Under the pieces are notes generated by a model. The model had not been told where the DNA came from. It searched no databases and was given only the letters and a program-made list of their open reading frames with translations. DNA of 13,149 bases from Cenarchaeum sp. (lineage in GTDB: Archaea > Thermoproteota > Nitrososphaeria > Nitrososphaerales > Nitrosopumilaceae). The position numbers and the translations under genes were made by a program. This document shows positions 1-5,004 of the stretch, in pieces. Each line of letters opens with the position of its first letter. Positions within the stretch are counted from its first letter, which is position 1. Where the stretch lies: positions 1-13,149 of the forward strand of contig RKSK01000109.1 in NCBI GenBank assembly GCA_007570915.1, written 5' to 3'.

Positions 1-770
1 ATTCCTTTGACTATGCGATTCGCCTGGACCCGAACAACGCCAACGCGCACCGCAGCCGCGGCTACGCCCTGGCGACGTCGGGCCGGCACGCCGAGGCGCT
101 CGAGTCGCTGGACCGCGCGCTGGCCATCGACCCAACGGACCAAAACGTGCAGGCCGTCAAGAGCGAGGTTCTGGCCAGGCTGTCCCGCGAAACGGGCGCC
201 GCCCGCCCTGTCCGGGACGACCGCGGCGCGGCGCTAGCGCATGTGGGCATGGGGGCGTCTACCTGCACCCCGACGCGCGCCGCCGAGGCGCTCGAGCACT
301 TTGAGCGCGCAATATCGCTTGACCCAAAGCTTGCCGACGCGCATGTCGGCAGGGGCACGGCGCTAATCCGCCTCGGCCGCAGCGAGGAGGCGCTTGCGGC
401 GTTTGAGGCCGCAGAGGCCCTCGAGCCGGACAGCATGGCCCTGCACAAGAACAGGGCCGCTGCGCTTTTGCACCTTGGCCGCAACGAGGAGGCGCTAAGA
501 TCGTGTGACCGCGCCGTCAACCTGGAGCCCGGCAGCGCCGCGGCCCACAAGAACCGCGCGCTGGCCCTCCACAGGGCGGGCGACAACGAGGGCGCCCTAG
601 AGTCGTTTGAGCGCGCGCTGTCCCTGGATCCCGACGACGCCTACCTGCATGTCGGCCGGGGGCTTTCCCTCGAGGCGCTGGGCCGGGAGGGCGACGCCAT
701 AGAGTGCTATCGCCGCGCCAAAAAGATGCGCCCGACGGTGCGCACGCCGCTCCCACCCCGCCCCGCCTAG
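1..770 (+). CDS. TPR-repeat protein, C-terminal part (5' end outside window)
   Basis: The reading frame is open from the left edge (first full codon at base 3) to a TAG at 768-770, giving about 255 visible residues. They are built of 34-residue tetratricopeptide units with the pattern A-H-x3-G-x-AL-x2-LGR-x2-EAL-x-SF-x-RA-x-x-LDP. I count about seven units, of which the one around residues 50-75 is degenerate, and the chain ends soon after the last unit with a short Pro/Arg-rich tail (TPLPPRPA). TPR arrays form helical solenoids that bind partner proteins; nothing here names the partner or a catalytic domain. An internal GTG at 147 is not a convincing start because TPR units continue upstream of it. 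The gene converges on queE with 15 bp between stop codons. Seen: frame and repeats. Inferred: a protein-protein interaction scaffold. The family is sure, the function unknown. Confidence 0.85.
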   Translation, partial: SFDYAIRLDPNNANAHRSRGYALATSGRHAEALESLDRALAIDPTDQNVQAVKSEVLARLSRETGAARPVRDDRGAALAHVGMGASTCTPTRAAEALEHFERAISLDPKLADAHVGRGTALIRLGRSEEALAAFEAAEALEPDSMALHKNRAAALLHLGRNEEALRSCDRAVNLEPGSAAAHKNRALALHRAGDNEGALESFERALSLDPDDAYLHVGRGLSLEALGREGDAIECYRRAKKMRPTVRTPLPPRPA

Positions 771-785
771 CGCGCGACATGCGCC

Positions 786-1502
786 TCAGATCGCGCCCAT
801 GAGCTTGTGCAGCTGCGGGACGACCCTGACCTCGGGGTACACGCGGCTCGCCTCGTCGTACAGCGACACGAGGTGCTCCAGGCGCGGCTCGCCCTCCCCG
901 CTCACCGGCTGCACAAAGAGGCCCGAGACGGCCCCCGGCGGCGCGGCCCCAAAGACCCTGCCTAGCAGCGACCCGAGGTCCCCGGCGCGCGTCCTTGCGC
1001 TCACGACGACCTTTACGTACACCGCCTTTTTCGCGCGCGCGGCCGCCGCAAGGCACGCGGCCGCCTCCCCGAGGAGCCTCTCATAGTGGCCCGCGTCGCG
1101 CGCAAACTCCGAGTCGGCCGTCTTGAACTCCACCTTGAGGATGTCCATGTGGGCCATGACGTGCGAAAACCTGCGCGAGTCATAGCAGGCCGACTCGAGG
1201 TACGTGCGCACGCCGAGCGAGCGCACGTGGCGCGCGAGCTCGGCGACGGCCTCGTGCTGGACGAGCGGCTCGCCGCCGGTAAAGTTGACCTTGTACGTGC
1301 GGTCCTGCAGCGAGGACTCGACCAGCCCGCGCGCCTCCCCTAGCGTGTACTCCCTGCCCGAGCCGGCCGGGAGGGCCTCGGGCGTGTCGCAGTAAAAGCA
1401 CGTGAAAGGGCAGCCCGCCATCCTCACAAAGAGCGTCTTTGTGCCGTAGAGGAGGCCCTCGCCCTCGATCGAGGTGAACACCTCGGATATACGCACGCCC
1501 AC
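786..1502 (-). CDS. queE: 7-carboxy-7-deazaguanine synthase QueE (radical SAM)
   Basis: QueE converts 6-carboxytetrahydropterin to 7-carboxy-7-deazaguanine, a step toward preQ0 and, in archaea, archaeosine in tRNA. The protein is about 238 aa, normal for QueE. Near the N-terminus are the motif EVFTSIEGEG (residues 7-16), the 4Fe-4S cysteine set C31-x3-C35-x2-C38 followed by D39-T40 as is usual in QueE, and the radical-SAM glycine motif GGEP at 76-79. I chose the GTG at 1502 as start because an ATAAAT-type TATA box is centred about 28 nt upstream, which would give a leaderless message. A second in-frame GTG lies at 1496. The longer frame from 1583 would add 27 unlikely residues and run into the gene upstream. 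It lies 37 bp downstream of a small membrane protein gene on the same strand and converges with the TPR gene. The family is secure, the exact start less so. Confidence 0.88.
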   Translation of the reverse strand: MGVRISEVFTSIEGEGLLYGTKTLFVRMAGCPFTCFYCDTPEALPAGSGREYTLGEARGLVESSLQDRTYKVNFTGGEPLVQHEAVAELARHVRSLGVRTYLESACYDSRRFSHVMAHMDILKVEFKTADSEFARDAGHYERLLGEAAACLAAAARAKKAVYVKVVVSARTRAGDLGSLLGRVFGAAPPGAVSGLFVQPVSGEGEPRLEHLVSLYDEASRVYPEVRVVPQLHKLMGAI

Positions 1503-1526
1503 GCGCGGGCCGGCGCCGGCGCGGGG

Positions 1527-1533
1527 ATTTATG
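1527..1533 (-). promoter_or_regulatory. TATA box for queE
   Basis: On the minus strand this reads CATAAAT inside otherwise very GC-rich DNA, centred about 28 nt upstream of the GTG at 1502. The spacing fits TATA-to-start distances in leaderless archaeal genes, and it lies just past the stop of the upstream gene, so queE may be transcribed separately from it. Confidence 0.5.
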
Positions 1534-1539
1534 TCATCG

Positions 1540-1734
1540 CTAGCGCGTGGCGGGCTCCTTTGTGTAAAAGAGGCCCGCCACAAAAAAGACCGCGCCGGTT
1601 ATGCCGATCAGGCTGCCGACAAACTCGGCCGTGCCGGCGAGGCTCCCCGCCGCGGGGGGCACGAGGAGGGCCGCGAGCGCGCCTACTATGATCATCGGGA
1701 TCCCGACGCCTGCGCATATGGCTCTTGAGGCCAA
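1540..1734 (-). CDS. Small two-helix membrane protein, 64 aa
   Basis: This short protein has two strongly hydrophobic stretches, about residues 7-24 (GVGIPMIIVGALAALLV core) and 34-57 (FVGSLIGITGAVFFVAGLF core), joined by a Pro/Gly/Ala loop, and it ends in a charged tail KEPATR. It is probably an integral membrane protein of two transmembrane helices. I do not recognise a named family. The start is a TTG at 1734, supported by a CATATAG box centred 27 nt upstream; no in-frame ATG precedes the first helix. The stop TAG ends 37 bp before the chosen queE start. High third-position GC, matching its neighbours, supports real coding. It could be co-transcribed with queE, but queE appears to have its own TATA box, so a shared role is not implied. 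Confidence 0.62.
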   Translation of the reverse strand: MASRAICAGVGIPMIIVGALAALLVPPAAGSLAGTAEFVGSLIGITGAVFFVAGLFYTKEPATR

Positions 1735-1757
1735 CGCCGGCGGGTCGCCGCCCGAAT

Positions 1758-1764
1758 CTATATG
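1758..1764 (-). promoter_or_regulatory. TATA box for the 64-aa membrane protein
   Basis: Minus strand CATATAG, centred about 27 nt upstream of the TTG start at 1734. It is the main reason for accepting the rare TTG start. Confidence 0.5.
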
Positions 1765-1817
1765 AACTTGGCGCAGGCCGGCGGGTCGCCCCCCGCGGGT
1801 CCCGGCCGGCCCAACCG

Positions 1818-1824
1818 TTTTAAG
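1818..1824 (+). promoter_or_regulatory. TATA box of the broken DUF3800-like gene
   Basis: TTTTAAG flanked by GC-rich sequence, centred about 28 nt upstream of the ATG at 1849. The promoter has the same layout as those of the intact genes, so the broken gene may still be transcribed. Confidence 0.5.
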
Positions 1825-1848
1825 CGGGCCGATCGCCCCTCCCCCGCG

Positions 1849-2335
1849 ATGGATCCGTGCCCTCGCGTCCTCTTGACGTTTGGCGACAGCTCTGGCAACC
1901 CGTCACGCTCCAAAAGGGGCTACGAGGACTCGACACACTATATCATAGTACAAAAACTACAAATCAGCACGCACTGTAGCTATATCTTGGGCACACGCAT
2001 CAAACATGATACGCCGCACCATGCTAAACTTACACCCCAAACCCATTGGAATCATTATGCTTGACAGGTATGACAACCCAACCAACCGAACTGTTTCTAG
2101 AACCATTACCCAATCCTCACACTTTCCCACAAATCCTACCACTCTCACCAATAAATTGATCATGCCACGCCCAATATTTGTCAACTCTGAATCATGTAAC
2201 ACAGTGCAACTGATTGACATGATTGCACACATTGTTGCCAAAAACAACAGGCCAGAGGTCTCTGAAACGTTTACACGTTTGCACACACAATTGATGCCTT
2301 ACATATCCCACACTGCCCACATCGCGCCAGACTAA
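1849..2335 (+). pseudogene. DUF3800-like gene, frameshifted and probably internally deleted
   Basis: Two pieces in different frames look like the two ends of a DUF3800 protein, a family with an RNase H-like fold often found on mobile or defence-rich DNA. The N-terminal piece from ATG 1849 contains RVLLTFGDSSGNPSRSKRG and then THYIIV, resembling the family's D-x-S-G start and first core strands. The C-terminal piece, open from about 1949 to a TAA at 2333-2335, contains IGIIMLD and PRPIFVNSE followed by VQLIDMIAHIVAKNN, resembling the family's closing S-x-x-x-x-x-QLADLIA helix. One frame change at the A5 run at 1952-1956 joins them into about 161 residues. Typical members are 200-250 aa, so a middle segment may also be lost. 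The 5' part is GC-rich like the host; the 3' part is AT-rich and uses TAA where the neighbours use TAG or TGA. Alternatively the 3' piece is a separate 109-aa gene from ATG 2006, with a weak TATATC box about 23 nt upstream. The family assignment is from memory of motifs and is moderate. Confidence 0.48.
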
Positions 2336-2340
2336 GGCGA
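1925..2340. other. AT-rich island in GC-rich genome
   Basis: By eye this stretch is about 40-45% GC, whereas flanking genes are about 65% GC or more with nearly all third positions G or C. The left edge is sharp and lies inside the DUF3800-like frame, soon after its first 25 codons. The right edge fades after the TAA at 2335 into intermediate composition. No transposase, integrase or clear flanking direct repeat is visible. It could be recently acquired DNA, a recombined allele, or sequence drifting under AT-biased mutation. Confidence 0.7.
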
Positions 2341-2584
2341 ATGACTAGGCAACCTTCACAATTCGGCGCTCTAGGCGCCCGGCATTGTCACACGGAAACA
2401 CTTTGCTGTCGGACGCCACGCCCCAATAATTTGGGATGTCAGCCATGCCCGCTTGCGCGCGGACGTGGCGGCGACCCTGGTAATCTGGCGATTGGCTCAA
2501 CCTGCCGCCTCGTTGTCCACACCCGTGGGCGCTTTGTGGCTACAGACTAAAGCATGCCTAGCCGCATCATAACTAGATAGCGGT

Positions 2585-2616
2585 CCTGGTGAACCCGCAA
2601 TGGCGGGTTCACCAGG
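2585..2616. repeat. Perfect inverted repeat, 14-bp arms, 4-base loop
   Basis: The left arm CCTGGTGAACCCGC and right arm GCGGGTTCACCAGG are exact reverse complements, separated by AATG. There is no T-run after it on either strand, so it is not an ordinary archaeal terminator. The GGTTC in the right arm resembles a tRNA T-arm, but the loop does not match and no cloverleaf forms around it. It may be a structured RNA element, a protein-binding palindrome, or an end of a small mobile element. Confidence 0.85.
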
Positions 2617-2673
2617 CCCTCGACGCTAACCCCCGTAGGCGCTTCGCGTCTGCCCGCGCGCCGCCACGTGCCC

Positions 2674-2680
2674 TATTTAA
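2674..2680. promoter_or_regulatory. Orphan TATA-like box
   Basis: TATTTAA within CCCTATTTAAGC. On the plus strand it predicts transcription starting near 2703, with no start codon nearby but a GC hairpin (2753-2766) and T-rich DNA about 50-80 bases on. On the minus strand it predicts a start near 2650, with the perfect inverted repeat in the first 70 bases of the RNA. Either reading suggests a small non-coding RNA; neither is proven. Confidence 0.3.
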
Positions 2681-2774
2681 GCTCGCCTGGCCGCGCCCAA
2701 AAACGGGCGCCGGCCCCGGCGAACCCGCAACGGCCGGCCCGCCAGACGCCCCCGCGCCCGCGGGGCAGACTTAT

Positions 2775-2783
2775 CTTTAATTA
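2775..2783 (+). promoter_or_regulatory. TATA box for the coiled-coil protein gene
   Basis: CTTTAATTA centred about 28 nt upstream of ATG 2807. The GC-only sequence between box and start contains no evident ribosome-binding site, consistent with a leaderless message. Confidence 0.55.
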
Positions 2784-2806
2784 CATGGGCCGCGGGCGGG
2801 CCGCGC

Positions 2807-3328
2807 ATGGGCCTACTAGACAGGCTGCGCGGCGAGGGCGGGGAGGCCGTCGAGGCCGCCGCGCCAGACCCCGCCGAAGAGGCGACGGCGGGCCAGCCCG
2901 CCCCCGAGATGCCGCCGGCCCCCGAGGCGCCGCGCGAGCCGGCCGACGCCGGCCTGGGGATCAGCGAGCTCATGGGCCGCAGGGCGAGCCTCGAGGAGGC
3001 CGTCGACCACGTCGGCGTGATGATAAAGGGCCTAAAGGACAAGCGGACCGTCCTCGAAAAGGAGATCGAGGAAGAGTCCGTCGAGGTGAAAAACCTGCGC
3101 GAAAAGCTCGTCAAGATACAAGAGTACATCGAGGAGGAGCGCGAGGGCCTCGACGCGCTCAAGAAGCGGCGCGCCGCAGTCGAGGCCGCCGCCGCCGAGG
3201 CCGCCGAGCGCATGGCAACCCTCCGCGCCATGATAACCGAGCTTGACGGGATCGTCAACGCCGAGTCGGCGCGGACGCGCTCGTTTCGAGAGTCCGGCCG
3301 CGCGATGGACGGCGCCGGCACGGGCTAG
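2807..3328 (+). CDS. Coiled-coil protein with N-terminal amphipathic helix, 173 aa
   Basis: I do not recognise a named family. The protein begins with a short basic amphipathic segment (MGLLDRLRGE), followed by an Ala/Pro/Glu-rich flexible linker (about 15-48), a long charged helical region with heptad-like spacing (about 53-150, rich in E, K, R with L/I/V/A at core positions), and a short Arg/Gly tail. There is no signal peptide or membrane helix, so it should be cytoplasmic, perhaps touching the membrane through the first helix. The ATG start has a TATA box about 28 nt upstream. It converges with the CdvB paralogue, with 28 bp between the stop codons. Its all-helical charged build is compatible with a partner of, or remote relation to, ESCRT-III-type proteins, but I see no ESCRT-III signature in it. 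That link is inference from position only. Confidence 0.8.
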   Translation: MGLLDRLRGEGGEAVEAAAPDPAEEATAGQPAPEMPPAPEAPREPADAGLGISELMGRRASLEEAVDHVGVMIKGLKDKRTVLEKEIEEESVEVKNLREKLVKIQEYIEEEREGLDALKKRRAAVEAAAAEAAERMATLRAMITELDGIVNAESARTRSFRESGRAMDGAGTG

Positions 3329-3356
3329 GGTGGCACTGCCTGCGCGCGCCGCGCGC

Positions 3357-4010
3357 CTAGAAGAACTTTGAGGAGGACGGCGTCTCCGAGCCGGCCTCGC
3401 CCGCGTTAGTCGGCACTGTCGGGAACTTTGTGTCCGAGCCGGCCTGCGCGACGGCGGCGGCCTCGTCGAGTATCTGCTTTGACTCCTCGGTCATTGCCGC
3501 GTCAGGCCCGCCGTCGGCCTCGGCAAACGACTCGCCCATCATTCCGCCGAGGACCTCGGACATCCTTGATATCTCCTGGTCGGCGCCGGGCATGAACTTT
3601 TCGAGCGAGGACTTCATGCCGTTCATCACGCCGATCGTCGGCATTATCGCGACGAGCGTGTCCCCGACGTCATGCGCCGTCGTGAGGCGGAGCTCGACCT
3701 TTTGGAGGGCCATGCGCGCGTTGCCCAGGACGCGCGAGACCTTGCGTATCTCGGTGAGCTCGCACGAGAGGACCCTCGCGCCGGACGTGTCGTGGCGCTG
3801 CGTCGCCTCGACGACCTTTGTGAACACGGCCGCGTCGCGCTCGCGCAGCTTTGCGAGCATTGCGTCGAGCTTTGCGCCCTGCTTTTGTATCCTCGATATG
3901 GCCGCCTGGACCCTCGGCTTTAGCGCCCCCTGCGGCTTTACGAGGGTGCCCACCTTTTGGCCCAGCCCCGGCTGGCTTGGCCGGTTCCACATCTTCTCAA
4001 AGCCCGCCAT
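3357..4010 (-). CDS. cdvB: ESCRT-III/Snf7-like protein, CdvB paralogue
   Basis: CdvB proteins are archaeal ESCRT-III subunits that polymerise on membranes and constrict them in cell division; CdvC (Vps4 ATPase) remodels them. The 217-aa sequence has the family's layout: a basic N-terminal half rich in long helices (about 18-115, with KVGTLVKPQGALKPRVQAAI and the following IQKQGAKLDAMLAKL), a Met-rich helix MPTIGVMNGMKSSLEKFMPG (123-142), an acidic region with ISRMSEVLGGMMGE (147-160), and an acidic C-terminal helix (173-190). There is no room for the C-terminal winged helix of crenarchaeal CdvB that binds CdvA, so it resembles the shorter paralogues. The Pro-containing KFPTVP (195-200) may be a weak MIT-interaction motif for CdvC. 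I chose ATG 4010 because a TATA box lies about 31 nt upstream and the protein begins there as expected (MAGFEKMW). Upstream in-frame codons are unsupported. The divergent gene at 4114 shares the upstream region. Confidence 0.82.
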   Translation of the reverse strand: MAGFEKMWNRPSQPGLGQKVGTLVKPQGALKPRVQAAISRIQKQGAKLDAMLAKLRERDAAVFTKVVEATQRHDTSGARVLSCELTEIRKVSRVLGNARMALQKVELRLTTAHDVGDTLVAIMPTIGVMNGMKSSLEKFMPGADQEISRMSEVLGGMMGESFAEADGGPDAAMTEESKQILDEAAAVAQAGSDTKFPTVPTNAGEAGSETPSSSKFF

Positions 4011-4037
4011 CGCTCGAGCCACCCTGGCCCCGCCCCG

Positions 4038-4044
4038 CTTTAAC
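4038..4044 (-). promoter_or_regulatory. TATA box for the CdvB paralogue
   Basis: Minus strand GTTAAAG, centred about 31 nt upstream of ATG 4010. It stands back to back with the plus-strand TATA at 4083-4090. Confidence 0.5.
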
Positions 4045-4082
4045 CCCCCCGTGTGAGCTTGTCTTGACACGCTGCCTAAACC

Positions 4083-4090
4083 TATATTTA
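4083..4090 (+). promoter_or_regulatory. TATA box for the 146-aa exported protein
   Basis: TATATTTA, one of the strongest TATA matches in the window, centred about 27 nt upstream of the GTG at 4114. Confidence 0.6.
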
Positions 4091-4113
4091 CCCCGCGGCG
4101 CGGCGCGGCGCGC

Positions 4114-4554
4114 GTGCAGAGGCGCACCGGCTCGCTCATCGCCCTCGTCTCGGCCGGCGTCTGCCTCTATGCCTTTGCCATATCGCTCGACGAGGGGGGC
4201 GGCGGGCCGCCCCCGACGTTCCACGCCACGCTTGCCGAGCCGTCCCTGTACGGCGACGGCGGGACCCACGTCCAGGTCGTCGACGCGCCGGCCGGCCCGC
4301 ACGAGCTGCGCTTTGTGCCCAACGGCGACTCGCCGCGCACGCTCACCGTCACGGCCAGCGGCGAGGGGACCTCCTTTGAGGGCACGCTCTCGCTCGTGTC
4401 AGAGCGCCAGGGCACCGAGGCCGCCGAGTACTACACGTGGGACTATGAGGGCCCGCGCCTCGTCGAGGTCGGCGCCGCCGGCCCGCTCGAGGTCCGCGTG
4501 GACCCGCACGGCCAGACGGGCGGATCCGTCTCGGTCAGCCTCTACCCGAGGTAG
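4114..4554 (+). CDS. Exported or membrane-anchored beta-rich protein, 146 aa
   Basis: The protein starts at a GTG placed 27 nt after a clear TATA box. Residues 7-24 (SLIALVSAGVCLYAFAIS) form one hydrophobic segment after three positive charges, which makes it a signal peptide or N-terminal anchor. A Gly/Pro-rich spacer (about 27-34) leads to a domain of about 110 residues with alternating hydrophobic positions typical of a beta-sandwich, including ELRFVPNGDSPRTLTVTASG and YYTWDYEGPRLVEV, ending at Tyr-Pro-Arg. No catalytic motif is visible. The overall look recalls GOLD/emp24-like beta domains annotated in some thaumarchaea, but I would not assign that family on this evidence. It is likely to sit outside the membrane. 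The gene is divergent from cdvB and is followed about 90 bp later by a hairpin and T5 run. Confidence 0.75.
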   Translation: MQRRTGSLIALVSAGVCLYAFAISLDEGGGGPPPTFHATLAEPSLYGDGGTHVQVVDAPAGPHELRFVPNGDSPRTLTVTASGEGTSFEGTLSLVSERQGTEAAEYYTWDYEGPRLVEVGAAGPLEVRVDPHGQTGGSVSVSLYPR

Positions 4555-4640
4555 CCCGCCGGCCCCGTTGCCGGGGGCCCGTGGGAGACCGCCTCCCTGC
4601 CCCCGCGCGCGGCGGGGCCTTGCGCCTGGACGCCCCCCGG

Positions 4641-4666
4641 GGCCGCCGGGGCGGCCGTGGATTTTT
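4641..4666 (+). terminator. Hairpin plus T5 run
   Basis: A stem GGCCGCC/GGCGGCC (4641-4656) with a very small loop is followed by GTGG and then ATTTTT. Archaeal transcription often ends at T-runs, so this is a plausible end for the gene stopping at 4554. A further GC hairpin lies near 4559-4578. Confidence 0.45.
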
Positions 4667-4700
4667 GCAACCTGCGGCCGCATTCCCCACATAACGCTCT

Positions 4701-4709
4701 GAATATATA
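4701..4709. promoter_or_regulatory. Orphan TATA-like box with nearby short repeats
   Basis: GAATATATA is a strong TATA match about 100 nt upstream of the small membrane protein start, too far to be its leaderless promoter. TGGCATGAA occurs at 4715-4723 and again at 4759-4767, and GAAATAT at 4721-4727 and 4751-4757. The area may hold an additional start site giving a leader of about 75 nt, a short RNA, or a regulator-binding site. Confidence 0.35.
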
Positions 4710-4773
4710 GCACTTGGCATGAAATATCGCAACAAAAGGGCCGGATTTGTGAAATATGTGGCATGAAGGTCAG

Positions 4774-4781
4774 GTTAATAG
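4774..4781 (+). promoter_or_regulatory. TATA box for the 65-aa membrane protein and cysQ
   Basis: GTTAATAG centred about 29 nt upstream of ATG 4807. It decides the start in favour of 4807 over the in-frame ATG at 4756, which lies upstream of the box. Confidence 0.5.
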
Positions 4782-4806
4782 GCGCGCGCGAGGGGCGGCC
4801 CGCCGC

Positions 4807-5004
4807 ATGAGGGCACGCGTGAGGATCTATGTCCTGCTGGCGTCGATATGGTTTGTCGTCTCGCTCCCGCTGCCGTGGCTCATCGGCAACGACGCCGTGC
4901 CCGAGGGGGCCCTTTACACGATACTCGGGATCATCGGCATAATGTCCATCCCGTTTGTCATGCTGGCGATAGTCTGGTCGGCGCGGCCAGAGCTGGCGTC
5001 GTGA
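4807..5004 (+). CDS. Small two-helix membrane protein, 65 aa
   Basis: After a short basic start (MRARVR) come two hydrophobic segments, about residues 8-28 (YVLLASIWFVVSLPLPWLI core) and 36-58 (ALYTILGIIGIMSIPFVMLA core), then a short tail ending ELAS. This suggests a two-pass membrane protein; I do not recognise the family. The start at 4807 rests on the TATA box about 29 nt upstream. Its stop overlaps the next start as TGATG at 5002-5006, so it is co-transcribed with the cysQ-like gene and may be translationally coupled to it. The tight link suggests a shared role, perhaps at the membrane, but no mechanism can be read from the sequence. Confidence 0.72.
   Translation: MRARVRIYVLLASIWFVVSLPLPWLIGNDAVPEGALYTILGIIGIMSIPFVMLAIVWSARPELAS

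Larger units (their letters stand above)
2336..2806. other. Gene-free stretch with palindrome and orphan promoter
   Basis: No reading frame here has both host-like codon use and recognisable protein features. The stretch holds a perfect inverted repeat at 2585-2616, a partial sequence echo of it near 2716-2735, an orphan TATA-like box at 2674-2680, a GC hairpin near 2753-2766, and the TATA box of the coiled-coil gene at 2775-2783. Two short segments also resemble each other: CCCGTGGGCGCTTTG near 2523 and CCCGTAGGCGCTTCG near 2632. Composition is intermediate between the AT-rich island and the host genes up to about 2600 and host-like after that. Confidence 0.55.

Noticed and set aside
1503..1583. 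Longer N-terminus for QueE from 1583
   Set aside because: The added residues have no QueE counterpart, the region holds the TATA box, and it would overlap the upstream gene by 44 bp.
1957..2286. 109-codon open frame on the minus strand opposite the DUF3800-like region
   Set aside because: It overlaps a plus-strand frame with recognisable motifs, has no promoter at a fitting distance, and the composition here gives no coding bias for it.
2585..2620. Possible tRNA because of GGTTC in the right arm of the palindrome
   Set aside because: The T-loop consensus fails, and no acceptor, D or anticodon arm can be drawn around it.
2589..3246. Plus-strand frames starting at 2589 and 2668
   Set aside because: They cross the palindrome and the promoter of the coiled-coil gene and end within it as Arg/Pro/Gly-rich shadow translations.
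3851..4702. 283-codon plus-strand frame
   Set aside because: It is a shadow across cdvB, the divergent promoters and the 146-aa gene, with an Arg/Pro/Ser-rich translation typical of out-of-frame GC-rich DNA.
4848..5003. Longer N-terminus for the CysQ-like protein
   Set aside because: This part is a shadow frame of the small membrane protein gene, is rich in Arg/His, and lacks any family similarity; TGATG coupling at 5004 is more convincing.
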